A DNA stretch of 64,000 bases from Streptomyces bungoensis (GTDB lineage: Bacteria; Actinomycetota; Actinomycetes; Streptomycetales; Streptomycetaceae), in assembly GCF_001514215.1 (NCBI RefSeq), contig NZ_KQ948857.1, forward strand, positions 84,953 through 148,952. The letters are read 5' to 3'. The notes beneath the pieces were generated by a model that saw only the letters and a list, made by a program, of their open reading frames with translations, was not told the DNA's origin and did no database searches. The position numbers were made by a program, and so were the translations under genes. Shown here piece by piece: positions 26,731 through 36,237 of the stretch (the first letter of the stretch is position 1; every line of letters starts with the position of its first letter).

Positions 26731-26760
26731 CAGAGGCCCCGGAGTGATCCGGGGCCTCTG
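26731..26760 (-). terminator. Hairpin resembling the tRNA-Arg terminator
   Basis: A 13-pair stem (26731-26743 with 26748-26760) has loop GTGA. It begins with the same CAGAGGCCCC as the genuine tRNA-Arg terminator at 27483 and keeps the same distance to the tRNA-like sequence. It may serve the small genes at 26808 and 27057. Confidence 0.65.
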
Positions 26761-26768
26761 TCCTGTGC

Positions 26769-26801
26769 GCACTCGGCAGGTTGCCGGCCTGCGTCCTTCT
26801 G
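26769..26801 (-). repeat. Degenerate copy of the 3' third of tRNA-Arg
   Basis: On the plus strand GCACTCGGCAGG is followed by a changed T-loop, then CCTGC and CCTTCTG. This matches the acceptor and T-stem of the intact tRNA-Arg at 27524-27596 base for base, except in the T-loop and two later positions. The rest of the tRNA is absent, so it cannot be functional. Confidence 0.65.
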
Positions 26802-26807
26802 CGGGGG

Positions 26808-27011
26808 TCACGCCGCCCTGTGCCGCGCCCCGCGGGTGCCCGGGGCGGGCTCCTGCGGGTCCTCGAGCGGCCAGGTCTCGTCGTCCCCGAAGTCGGGGGC
26901 CTGGAAGGGGTTGGTCGCCGGAGGCGGCGATGCCGTGGCCGAGCCGCGGGGTTGCCCTTCCGGGGCGGAGAACAGCGATGTCAGTTCGATGGGGGGACTC
27001 TCTTTCGTGAC
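26808..27011 (-). CDS. Small acidic/Pro-rich protein, apparent GTC start
   Basis: The minus-strand frame 27011-26808 has strong G/C third-position bias and encodes about 67 residues ('ESPPIELTSLFSAPEGQ', 'NPFQAPDFGDDETWPLED'). No ATG, GTG or TTG is present in frame after the preceding gene's stop. The best-placed first codon is GTC (27011), after AGGGA. A single substitution from GTG would explain this. The product may be lost or poorly made. The stop codon lies six bases from the tRNA-Arg remnant. Confidence 0.45.
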   Translation of the reverse strand, partial: VTKESPPIELTSLFSAPEGQPRGSATASPPPATNPFQAPDFGDDETWPLEDPQEPAPGTRGARHRAA

Positions 27012-27056
27012 AGGTCCCTGACGGGGCCTGGTGTGCCGCGACCGGGCACAGCGGTA

Positions 27057-27278
27057 CTACAGCTTGGTCATCTTGGCGTACGGGCTCAGGACGCGCACCT
27101 GCGCGGAGCCGAAGTCCACGAGTGCCGCGACTCCGGCCTCGATGCCGATCACCCGGCCGAGGCCGTACATGTCGTGGGTGACCTGGTCCCCCACGTCGAA
27201 GTGCTTGGGAGCCGGTGTGACCGGGGCCTTGAAGGGGCTGGTGGGCAGGTGACGCTTCGGCGCAGCAGGCTTGGTCAT
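27057..27278 (-). CDS. 73-residue CarD/UvrD-C-tail-like small protein
   Basis: A Lys/Pro-rich N-terminus is followed by 'FDVGDQVTHDMYGLGRVIGI' and 'VLVDFGS'-type strands. That pattern resembles the small SH3-like (Tudor) module of CarD N-termini and UvrD C-termini, which bind RNA polymerase. The resemblance is by motif only. The start ATG 27278 is clear. It may be cotranscribed with the 26808 frame. Confidence 0.75.
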   Translation of the reverse strand: MTKPAAPKRHLPTSPFKAPVTPAPKHFDVGDQVTHDMYGLGRVIGIEAGVAALVDFGSAQVRVLSPYAKMTKL

Positions 27279-27482
27279 GACTCAGTATGCGCCTACATCG
27301 GGCCCCTTTCGCTGTGTCCGTCGGCACAGATCCAGAAGAGGACCGCCCCCTCATGCCCCTGACCTGTGGTTTCGAAACCGGGGAGAGCGAAACTGGGGCT
27401 GGACGACGAGCAGGGCGACGAGGGCGACGAGCCGGCCGCCTGATCGGGACCGTGCGGGGGCGTTGATGTCACCCGCTGATGT

Positions 27483-27516
27483 CAGAGGCCCCGCCGGTGA
27501 ACCGGCGGGGCCTCTG
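27483..27516 (-). terminator. Terminator of tRNA-Arg(ACG)
   Basis: A 16-pair stem (27483-27498 with 27501-27516) lies just beyond the 3' end of the tRNA on the minus strand. Confidence 0.8.
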
Positions 27517-27523
27517 ATCTGTG

Positions 27524-27596
27524 TGCACTCGGCAGGATTCGAACCTGCAACCTTCTGATCCGTAGTCAGATGCTCTATCCGTTAAGCTACGAGTGC
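27524..27596 (-). tRNA. tRNA-Arg (anticodon ACG)
   Basis: A 73-base cloverleaf. The acceptor is GCACTCG/CGAGTGC with discriminator A, the anticodon stem is TCTGA/TCAGA around loop CTACGGA, and the T-arm is GCAGG-TTCGAAT-CCTGC. Adenosine 34 is the substrate of TadA, which is encoded at 7843. No CCA is encoded. Confidence 0.95.
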
Positions 27597-27745
27597 CTGT
27601 TTTTCAGTTTTTGTCTTCGCTTCCTTGGCCTTCCGGCCCGCTCGCGGCGACAGGAAGAACATTACATGACTGCCGCCGTCATGTGAAATCCGATCCGCAC
27701 ACCCCTTGTGAGCTGCGAAAACGCCCTGGAGGCGGGGTACGACGA

Positions 27746-27777
27746 CGAAGCCCCGGTCCACTGGGACCGGGGCTTCG
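27746..27777 (-). terminator. Terminator of tRNA-Ser(GCT)
   Basis: A 14-pair stem (27746-27759 with 27764-27777) with loop ACTG starts ten bases beyond the tRNA 3' end on the minus strand. Confidence 0.85.
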
Positions 27778-27786
27778 GATGAGGTG

Positions 27787-27877
27787 CGGAGGCGGAGGGA
27801 TTTGAACCCTCGATGGGCTTTAAGGCCCAAACCGCATTAGCAGTGCGGCGCCATAGACCGGACTAGGCGACGCCTCC
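27787..27877 (-). tRNA. tRNA-Ser (anticodon GCT)
   Basis: A 91-base class II tRNA. The acceptor is GGAGGCG/CGCCTCC with discriminator G, the anticodon loop CTGCTAA is flanked by GCA-type pairs, there is a long variable arm and the T-arm is GGTTCAAAT. It decodes AGC/AGU. Confidence 0.95.
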
Positions 27878-28079
27878 CGCACAGCCACTCGCGCAAGCGC
27901 GCGACTGGTGCGTGCAGATGATGACACAGTCGAGCGCGGTGTCACCAATCGCCCCCCACGGTACTAGGCACGAGGGCCGCAGGGCAAAGGGCTTCCCCGG
28001 CGGGGCGTGGCAGGGAGTCCCGCTGATGTGCTGCGGATGTCCTGCGCAACGTACGGGGCGCCGGCGCGTTGGGCAGGGC

Positions 28080-28583
28080 ATGGTTTCCGTGCTGTCCTTC
28101 GTCCCGCGGGGCGTCCTCGCGGTGTCCCTCGCCGCCGTGCCGTCCCTGGCCGCCCTCACCGCCGTACCGGCCGCCGCCGCGCCCGCCGTGCCTGCCGCCG
28201 TCGCACCCCTGCCGGTGCGGCCCGACGGCCGGGGCGGTGATCACCTCACCGTCGTGGTGCGCCACGCCGCGGGCGGGCGTAACGGCAGGTACGAGGTGTT
28301 CTGCCGTCCCGAGGGCGGGCGGCACCCGGACGTGGCGGGGACCTGCCGGATGCTGGACGCGCGCACGCGGTGGGGGCGGGACGCGTTCACCCCGGTGGCC
28401 CCCGGCACCACCTGCGCCATGGTCCACGGCGGGCCGGCCACCGCCCGCGTCACCGGCACCTGGGCCGGGCGGCCGGTCGACGCCAGGTTCGACCGCCGCG
28501 ACGGATGCGAGATCGGGCGGTGGAACCGGATGGTGCCGCTGCTGCCCCGCGTCGGGGGACCCGCACCGGAGTTCCCCGGCTGA
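28080..28583 (+). CDS. SSI-type subtilisin inhibitor
   Basis: The 167-residue secreted protease inhibitor starts at ATG 28080 with a signal peptide (about residues 1-34). The two SSI disulfides are kept: Cys75-Cys89 and Cys112-Cys143. The reactive loop reads Cys112-Ala-Met114-Val115, so the P1 residue is Met as in classical SSI, favouring subtilisin-like targets. The C-terminus after Cys143 ends Pro-rich ('RMVPLLPRVGGPAPEFPG') instead of the usual SSI strand, so the last beta strand may differ. In Streptomyces these inhibitors restrain extracellular proteases around aerial growth. Confidence 0.9.
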   Translation: MVSVLSFVPRGVLAVSLAAVPSLAALTAVPAAAAPAVPAAVAPLPVRPDGRGGDHLTVVVRHAAGGRNGRYEVFCRPEGGRHPDVAGTCRMLDARTRWGRDAFTPVAPGTTCAMVHGGPATARVTGTWAGRPVDARFDRRDGCEIGRWNRMVPLLPRVGGPAPEFPG

Positions 28584-28814
28584 GCCGCCGACGCCGCAAT
28601 GGGGAGTAATGGGGCCGTAAAGGTCCGGCGAAGGTCTCGCGGAGCGGAACCGTCCGGTCACATGTTCGCCGTCACTTCCTCGTGCGACCTCCCTCTCATC
28701 CGGCGTCGCGAGCGCAACCCGAGCCCTTAGACTCCCTCGCGTGACACGCCGCGGGACGGTTGGCAAGATGGCCCGAGCGGTCGGCAAGGTGCGGTAACAG
28801 GGAGGAAGCGTCTC

Positions 28815-31800
28815 GTGAGCAGCAGGCCATCCCGAGGCGCTGCTCGCCTCGCAGCCATACTCGACGCGCTGCCCGACGCGTTGGTGCTGGTCAACGCCAA
28901 CGGAACGGTCGTCAACGCCAACACCATCGCCCTGGAGGCCTTCGAGACCCCGGGGACGGCCCTGGTGGGGCGCGGGCTGCTCGACCTGCTGCCGGACTTC
29001 GACTCCAGGCTGATCCCCGGCTCCATGCGCCGGCCCGACCACATGGACCCGCGCGGGCGGACCAAGCCGACGCGGATGATGGCGCGGCGCACCGACGGCA
29101 GCGCGTTCCCGGTCGAGGTCACGAGCGCGAACCTGGAGAACGGCCAGCAGGCGTACGACGGTTACGGCTACACCGGCGACGAGCTGCTCATGCTCGTCGT
29201 CCGGGACCTGTCCGGCACCGTGGACACCGAGGCGGAGCTGGCGCGCTCGCAGCGGCAGACCGAGATGATCCTGCGGGCCGCGTCCGAGGGCGTCGTCGGG
29301 ACCGACACCGACGGGCGGATCGTGCTCGTCAACCCGGCCGCCGCCCAGATACTGGGATACCGGGCCGGTGAACTCGGCGGCAAGGAGCTGCACACGCTGG
29401 TGCTGCACTCGCGCGCCGACGGCTCCCCGTTCCCGTACGACGAGTCGCCGCTCGCCGACACCCTGCGCTCCGGGCGCAAGCACCGGGTGCGCGGGCAGGT
29501 GCTGTGGTCCAAGGCGGAGGAGAAGGTCTCCGTCGACCTCACCACCGCGCCCGTCCGCGACGGCGACCAGCTCGTCGGCGCCGTCATGACCTTCACCGAC
29601 CGGCGGTCCTACGACGCCCTCGCCGCGGAGAAGGAGGCGCTGGAGAAGGCGCACGCCGACGAGCTCGAGCGGCTCTCCGAGGAGCATGCCTCCGACCTGA
29701 CCGCACTGCGCCAGCAGCACGTCACCGAGGTCGAGGAGCTGCGCGAACGGCACGAGGAGGAGCTCGCGGCCGGCGAGGAGCGGTACGCCGCGCTCGGCGA
29801 GCGGGAGAAGGACCGGTACGAGGCGCTCGCCGGGCGGCACGAGCAGCTGCTCACCCTGCTCGGGCGGTCGCTGCGCGGCCCGCTGGACGAGCTGCGCCGT
29901 GAGCTGTCGGCCCTGGCCGCCGACGACGCCGGGCAGCTGTGGCCCGAGGCCAACCAGGTGCTCCACCACCTCTCGGCCGGTTACTCCCGGATCACCACCC
30001 TGATCGACAACGTGCTCGGCTACCAGCGGCTGGACACGGGCGCGGAGGACATCACCCGCACGAAGGTGATGCTGGACGCCGTCGTCGCCGCCGGCGTGGA
30101 CGGGGCCGTCGAGCTGATCGGGCCGGGCCGGGTGCAGTTCGCCGTGCACGCGCCGCCCATCGAGGCCGAGGTCGACCCGCAGCGGCTCGCCACCGCCCTC
30201 GCGCATCTCGTCGCGGACGTGGCCGGCGTCGACGCCACCGGCAACGCGCCCGTCTCGGCGGGCGGTTACATGGACAGCACCGTCGTGGTGGCGGCCGCGC
30301 AGCGCGGCGAGGTCGCGCGGATCGAGGTGCGCGGGCCGTACGCGGGCGGGGACCCGGTGCACGAGCCGATCGTGCGCGGGATCGTGCGCGCGCACGGCGG
30401 AGTGCTGCAGACGCACGAGGTGCCGGGCATGAGCGGCAGCGCGTACGTGCTCGAGGTGCCGCTCGGCGGCGGGGCCGGAGCGGTCGCCGCGCAGGTGCCG
30501 GACGGCACCGAGGACGTCCCCGCCGCAGGCGCCGGGCCGGCCGGGGGTCCCCTCGCCGTGGAGCAGGGTGGCGCCGGCGGACGGCGGCGGGCCCGGCGGG
30601 GCTCCACGGACGCCTTCCTGGAGAGCGACGTCCCGGGCGCGGCCGCGGACGGGTCCGGTGACGGTGACGACGCGGAGGCGCCCGCGCCGACCGGGCGGCG
30701 CCGCAGGCGCGCGGCGGCCGCCGTCGAGGCGGGCGTGCCGGCCGTGCCGGCCGAGGACACGGAGACCCCGCCGTCCGGTGGTACCGGGCGCCGGCGCGGA
30801 CGGCCCGCCGATCCCGGCGCAGGTCCGGGTGCCGGTGCGGATGTCGCGGAGGGCGCCGTGATGACCGCGGCCGAGCACGCCGCGGGGACCGCCGCCGTGG
30901 GCAGCGGCCTCGGTGGCACCGTGCCCCCGCAGGGTGTGCCCGTACCCGCGGGCCGGCGCGCCCGGCATGACTCCGGCGAGCCGCAGGCCGCCCTGCCGCC
31001 CGCGCTGCCCGCGGCCGGTCCCGAGGCGGCCGGGCCCGTTCCGGCCGAGGACGGGCAGCCGACCGGACGGCGCCGGCGGGCGCTGGCCGCCGCCGCGGAG
31101 CGGGCCGCCGCGCAGGAGGCGGGGGGCCGTACGGTGTTCGCGCTGCCCCCGGCCGAGGCCGATCGCGCGTCCGGCGCGCCTCCGGAGGCGCAGCCCCCGG
31201 CCGGGATCCCCGGCCAGGCGCCGGTGCCCGGCGCGGTCGGCCAGGGGGCCGTGGGCGACGAGGGGCGGCATGACGCCGTGCCGCTCGGCGAGGCCGCGGA
31301 CCACACCCCGCCCCAGCCGCATCCCACGAGCGCGCCGACGGGCCGCCGCCGGCGGGTCGTGGCTCCGCCGCAGCCGCAGGTCGCGGACGTGGCGCAGGGT
31401 GCTCCCGCCGAGCCCGGTGTGCCGGTCCAGGTGCCCGCTCAGGTGACTCCGGAGCAGGCCGTTCCCGTGCCGGTGCAGAACGGGCAGCCGGTGCAGCCCG
31501 GGCAGGTGCCGCAGGGTTCGCCGGTGCCCGGGCAGGGCGTCGTTCCCGCGCAGGGTACGGCTGCCGCGCCGGCCGCCGCTCCCGCCGGACAGCCCGGTGT
31601 GGCGGCCGCTCAGCCCGCCCCTGTCCCCGGCGCTCCCGTGCCCGTGCAGGGTGTCCCCGGTCCGGAGGGTCCGGCGACCGGGGTGTCCATCCCCGCCCAG
31701 GTGCCCCACGCCCAGCAGCCGCCCGCCGCACCCGTCCCGGCGGCACAGGCCGTCCCCCCGGCGGCCCCGGCCGCCGGCACCCCCATGGCCACCGTCCCGC

Positions 31801-33227
31801 AGCAGTGGCCCGGCACCGACGACACCACCGGCGCCGGCGTTCCCGCCCAGGCCCAGGCTCCAGTCCCGCCGCAGGCGCCGGCCCACCCCCAGGCCCCGGT
31901 TCAGGCTCCCCAGGTGGCCCAGCCCGCCCCCGGCCCCGCGCTCCCCCTGCCCGCCGAGACCCCGGTGCCTCCGGTGGCCCCGGGGGCCGCAGGAGCCCCG
32001 ATCGACCCCAACTCCACGCAGGGCCGGGCCATCAGCGTCCGCACGCTCGGGCAGGGCGTGCCGTTCGCGCGGCAGGCCGCGCAGGTGCAGCAGCCGACCG
32101 CGACCCCGCCGCCGCACGCCCCGGGCGGCGGCGGCCGGCGGCGCAAGCTCGGCACGCCCCCCGACCCGGCGGCTCGCCAGGAGGCGCAGCCGGAACAGGC
32201 GGCCCGCCCGCATCCGCCGGCCGAGCAGGCCCCCGTACAGCCGTCGCTCGCCGGGCAGACGCCGGGTCAGGTGCCCGGTCAGGCACCCCCGCAGACGCCC
32301 CTGCCCGGGCAGGCGGCCGTACCGCACCCCTCGCTCGCCGGCCAGACCCGGCTCGCCCCGGGCACCGAGGGCGCCGGCCGCTCGTACGCCATAGGCGCGC
32401 CGGACGCGAACGCGGCCGAGGGGCCGGAGCCGCTGGACGGTCCCGGCGGGGCCGTCGAGGTCGCCGACACCCCGCGTCCGCAGCCGATGGACGACGAACT
32501 GCCGCCGGAGCCGCTGGACAACCCGCGCCGGCTGCTGGTGTGGCCCGCGCCGGACGTCACGACCCAGCAGGCGCTGAGCGACCGCGGCTACCGGCCCGTC
32601 ATCGTGCACTCCCGCGAGGAGGTCGACGCACAGATCGCGGCCTTCCCGGCGGCGCTGTTCGTGGACCCGCTGACCGGGCCGATCACCCGTACGGCGCTGC
32701 AGTCGCTGCGCCAGGCGGCGGTCGCGGCCGAGGTGCCGGTCATGGTCACGGCCGGGCTCGGGCAGGCGACGCGCGAGGCGGCGTACGGCGCCGACCCCGC
32801 CGTCCTGCTGAAGGCGCTCGCGCCGCGCGACAGCGAGCAGCATCCGCCGCGGGTGCTGCTCATCGAGGAGCACGCGGAGATCGCGCTGGCGCTGACCGCG
32901 ACGCTGGAGCGGCGAGGCATGCAGGTCGCGCGGGCCGCGAACGACGACGACGCGGTGACGCTGGCGGGTCAGTTCCGGCCGAACCTCGTGGTGATGGACC
33001 TGCTGCAGGTGCACCGGCGGGCCGGGGTCACCGGGATCATCGACTGGCTGCGGGCGAACGGGCAGCTCAACCGCACCCCGCTGGTGGTCTACACGGCCGC
33101 CGTGGACCAGGCCGACCTGCCGCGGCTGGCGTCCGGCGAGACGGTGCTGTTCCTCGCTGAGCGGTCCACCAGCGCCGAGGTGCAGGCGCGGATCGTGGAC
33201 CTGCTGGCCCGGATCGGCACGAACTGA
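28815..33227 (+). CDS. Large PAS / histidine-kinase-like / receiver protein
   Basis: This GTG-started 1470-residue protein sits behind GGGAGGAAG. In order it shows PAS 1 (~10-125), PAS 2 (~140-260, 'ILRAASEGVVGTDTDGRIVL'), a coiled coil (~265-355), a kinase-like helical hairpin and a degenerate HATPase-like domain (~360-560). The hairpin has no clear His-Glu phosphoacceptor box. Next comes a ~570-residue Pro/Ala/Gln linker with 'TGRRRR' clusters, then two receiver-like domains. The first (~1235-1345) keeps 'FVDPLTG' and 'LLKAL'. The second (~1350-1465) has 'LVVMDLLQ' but Glu where the conserved Lys is expected ('FLAERS'). No signal helix is present. It is probably a scaffold or stress-signalling protein. 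An unlinked partner is likely. Confidence 0.85.
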   Translation: MSSRPSRGAARLAAILDALPDALVLVNANGTVVNANTIALEAFETPGTALVGRGLLDLLPDFDSRLIPGSMRRPDHMDPRGRTKPTRMMARRTDGSAFPVEVTSANLENGQQAYDGYGYTGDELLMLVVRDLSGTVDTEAELARSQRQTEMILRAASEGVVGTDTDGRIVLVNPAAAQILGYRAGELGGKELHTLVLHSRADGSPFPYDESPLADTLRSGRKHRVRGQVLWSKAEEKVSVDLTTAPVRDGDQLVGAVMTFTDRRSYDALAAEKEALEKAHADELERLSEEHASDLTALRQQHVTEVEELRERHEEELAAGEERYAALGEREKDRYEALAGRHEQLLTLLGRSLRGPLDELRRELSALAADDAGQLWPEANQVLHHLSAGYSRITTLIDNVLGYQRLDTGAEDITRTKVMLDAVVAAGVDGAVELIGPGRVQFAVHAPPIEAEVDPQRLATALAHLVADVAGVDATGNAPVSAGGYMDSTVVVAAAQRGEVARIEVRGPYAGGDPVHEPIVRGIVRAHGGVLQTHEVPGMSGSAYVLEVPLGGGAGAVAAQVPDGTEDVPAAGAGPAGGPLAVEQGGAGGRRRARRGSTDAFLESDVPGAAADGSGDGDDAEAPAPTGRRRRRAAAAVEAGVPAVPAEDTETPPSGGTGRRRGRPADPGAGPGAGADVAEGAVMTAAEHAAGTAAVGSGLGGTVPPQGVPVPAGRRARHDSGEPQAALPPALPAAGPEAAGPVPAEDGQPTGRRRRALAAAAERAAAQEAGGRTVFALPPAEADRASGAPPEAQPPAGIPGQAPVPGAVGQGAVGDEGRHDAVPLGEAADHTPPQPHPTSAPTGRRRRVVAPPQPQVADVAQGAPAEPGVPVQVPAQVTPEQAVPVPVQNGQPVQPGQVPQGSPVPGQGVVPAQGTAAAPAAAPAGQPGVAAAQPAPVPGAPVPVQGVPGPEGPATGVSIPAQVPHAQQPPAAPVPAAQAVPPAAPAAGTPMATVPQQWPGTDDTTGAGVPAQAQAPVPPQAPAHPQAPVQAPQVAQPAPGPALPLPAETPVPPVAPGAAGAPIDPNSTQGRAISVRTLGQGVPFARQAAQVQQPTATPPPHAPGGGGRRRKLGTPPDPAARQEAQPEQAARPHPPAEQAPVQPSLAGQTPGQVPGQAPPQTPLPGQAAVPHPSLAGQTRLAPGTEGAGRSYAIGAPDANAAEGPEPLDGPGGAVEVADTPRPQPMDDELPPEPLDNPRRLLVWPAPDVTTQQALSDRGYRPVIVHSREEVDAQIAAFPAALFVDPLTGPITRTALQSLRQAAVAAEVPVMVTAGLGQATREAAYGADPAVLLKALAPRDSEQHPPRVLLIEEHAEIALALTATLERRGMQVARAANDDDAVTLAGQFRPNLVVMDLLQVHRRAGVTGIIDWLRANGQLNRTPLVVYTAAVDQADLPRLASGETVLFLAERSTSAEVQARIVDLLARIGTN

Positions 33228-33236
33228 GAAACGGCT

Positions 33237-33266
33237 GCGGGCCGCCCTCCCGAGGGGGCGGCCCGC
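33237..33266. terminator. Bidirectional terminator between PAS gene and acyl-CoA ligase
   Basis: A 13-pair G/C-rich stem (33237-33249 with 33254-33266, including a G-T pair) lies between two convergent genes. Confidence 0.75.
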
Positions 33267-33308
33267 GTACCGGACGGCACGGTCAGGGCTGTGGAGGCCT
33301 CTGAAGCC

Positions 33309-34964
<1,656 letters not shown>

Positions 34965-35020
34965 GGGGTCCTCCTGGCGACATTGCCTACGCGGGAGTAG
35001 AGGTTGCGCTGATTCTGCGC

Positions 35021-35038
35021 ACATACCGCGCGGTATGT
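35021..35038. promoter_or_regulatory. Perfect 18-base palindromic operator upstream of acyl-CoA ligase
   Basis: ACATACCGCGCGGTATGT reads identically on both strands. It begins 57 bases upstream of the ligase start. Size and form fit a TetR-family repressor site. Confidence 0.65.
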
Positions 35039-35087
35039 CACTAGCCTGCGGAAAAACGAGGCCCGGGTCACCAGAAGCGGGAGACCC

Positions 35088-35132
35088 GGCGCACCGGGTG
35101 CGGGCCAGGGAGAACTGGCGCACCGGGTGCGG
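35088..35132. repeat. Two 16-base direct repeats, each a small hairpin
   Basis: GGCGCACCGGGTGCGG occurs at 35088-35103 and at 35117-35132. Each contains the dyad CGCACC-G-GGTGCG. They lie just after the sigma-factor stop codon on the minus strand and may act as its terminator. Confidence 0.5.
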
Positions 35133-35143
35133 ACCCGGCAGGC

Positions 35144-35701
35144 CTAGCGCACCAGCTCCAGCCCCGGGTCCTCGCGCAGCTTGCCCAGGGCGCGGGAGAC
35201 CGCCGACTTCACCGTGCCCACCGAGACGCCGAGCACCTCGGCGGTCTGGGCCTCGCTGAGGTCCTCGTAGTAGCGCAGGACGACCATCGCCCGCTGCCGC
35301 GCGGGCAGCCGGGTGATCGCCCGCCACATGGCGTCGTGCAGCGCCTGCCGCTCGGCCGGATCCGCGTCCTGAGGGGCGGCCTCCGGCTCGGGCAGCTCGT
35401 CGCACACGTACTCGTCGACCCTGCGCCGGCGCCACTGCGAGGTCCGCGTGTTCACCAGTGCCCGGCGCACGTAGCCGTCGACCGCCCGGTGGTCCTCGAT
35501 CCGCTCCCAGGCCACGTAGGTCTTGGCCAGCGCGGTCTGCAGCAGGTCCTCGGCGTCGCTGGGGTCCGCGGTCAGCGAGCGCGCGGTGCGCAGCAGGACC
35601 GGCCGGCGCGCCCGCACGTACGACGAGAACGACGGGTGCGCCGGGGTCCGCGCCGGCGGTGCGGCGGCCTCGGAGGCGCTGGTGCAGACGGGAGTGGTCA
35701 T
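35144..35701 (-). CDS. SigE-family (ECF-like) RNA polymerase sigma factor
   Basis: A 185-residue sigma factor with only regions 2 and 4, as in ECF sigmas of the actinobacterial SigE-family group. Region 2 is visible as 'SDAEDLLQTALAKTYVAW'. Region 4 has 'LPARQRAMVVLRYYEDLSEA' with the helix-turn-helix 'AEVLGVSVGTVKSAVSRAL'. The start is ATG 35701. No anti-sigma gene is next to it, and an extended N-terminus of ~20 residues is present. Confidence 0.92.
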   Translation of the reverse strand: MTTPVCTSASEAAAPPARTPAHPSFSSYVRARRPVLLRTARSLTADPSDAEDLLQTALAKTYVAWERIEDHRAVDGYVRRALVNTRTSQWRRRRVDEYVCDELPEPEAAPQDADPAERQALHDAMWRAITRLPARQRAMVVLRYYEDLSEAQTAEVLGVSVGTVKSAVSRALGKLREDPGLELVR

Positions 35702-35882
35702 GGCTCCACGCTAGGAGCGCGTCCGCCGCGGCGGATCGGCCCCAGGTCCCGATGGCGTGTCCCCCTCAGGTTGTAGGGGTGGTGCGGGCTCCACCTCCTG
35801 TAGGTGGACCGGAGGACGACTCCGCCTGCGGGTTCGCCCCCGAGGTCGGCCGTCGGCGCCCCCTGCGCGGGCCACCCCGGAC

Positions 35883-35926
35883 ACACGTCCGCGCGGCGGT
35901 ACCGAAGCACCGCCGCGCGGGCGTGT
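35883..35926. terminator. Strong hairpin in the divergent region
   Basis: The stem 35883-35900 pairs with 35909-35926 (one G-T pair), loop ACCGAAGC. A second stem (35948-35960 with 35964-35976) follows 21 bases later. No plus-strand gene ends here, so the pair may insulate the two promoters or belong to a short RNA. Confidence 0.4.
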
Positions 35927-36212
35927 CATGACCCCGAAGCACACCCCCCGGGGACCCTCGTCACGAGGGGCCCCGGTTCCGGCTCACCACAGATCTCCCA
36001 TGTCGTCCCTTCCCTCCGAAACCCGAGCGCTTGCGGACCGAGGCGGTTGGCCGGCCACCTCGGCTGCCGTCGTCCAACGGCGTCGCACCTCCAAGTTGCC
36101 CACCGAATCCCCGGCGAACCACCCCGGAAGGACCGATTCGCACGCAAGCGTGACGACATGTAGATAAACCCCTTCCCAGGCGGGTGTCGCGGCCGGACAC
36201 CCTTCCCTTTTT

Positions 36213-36226
36213 CGAACAGGCGTACG
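36213..36226. promoter_or_regulatory. LexA-type SOS box
   Basis: CGAACAGGCGTACG matches the Gram-positive SOS box CGAACRNRYGTTYG at 13 of 14 positions. The dyad extends outward to TTCG...CGAA. It ends 12 bases before the primase-polymerase ATG, so bound LexA would block transcription or initiation. Confidence 0.6.
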
Positions 36227-36237
36227 AACATAGAGGC

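Larger units (their letters stand above)
26484..26807. other. Intergenic stretch with hairpin and tRNA remnant
   Basis: No gene is seen. It holds the hairpin at 26731-26760 and the tRNA-Arg remnant at 26769-26801, which are listed separately. Confidence 0.6.
35702..36237. other. Divergent intergenic region, 536 bases
   Basis: No gene is convincing on either strand. It holds a hairpin CCACCTCCTGTAGGTGG near 35790, an 18-pair hairpin at 35883-35926, a second at 35948-35976 and the LexA-type box at 36213-36226. Promoters of the sigma factor (minus) and primase-polymerase (plus) must lie here. Confidence 0.55.

Noticed and set aside
27334..27450. A ~24-codon acidic frame near 27370
   Set aside because: Too short, no ribosome binding site and no known family; left as intergenic.
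27942..33014. A 1690-codon open frame on the minus strand
   Set aside because: It is the antisense shadow of the PAS/receiver gene, an effect of high GC; its protein is low-complexity and has no domain or start signal.
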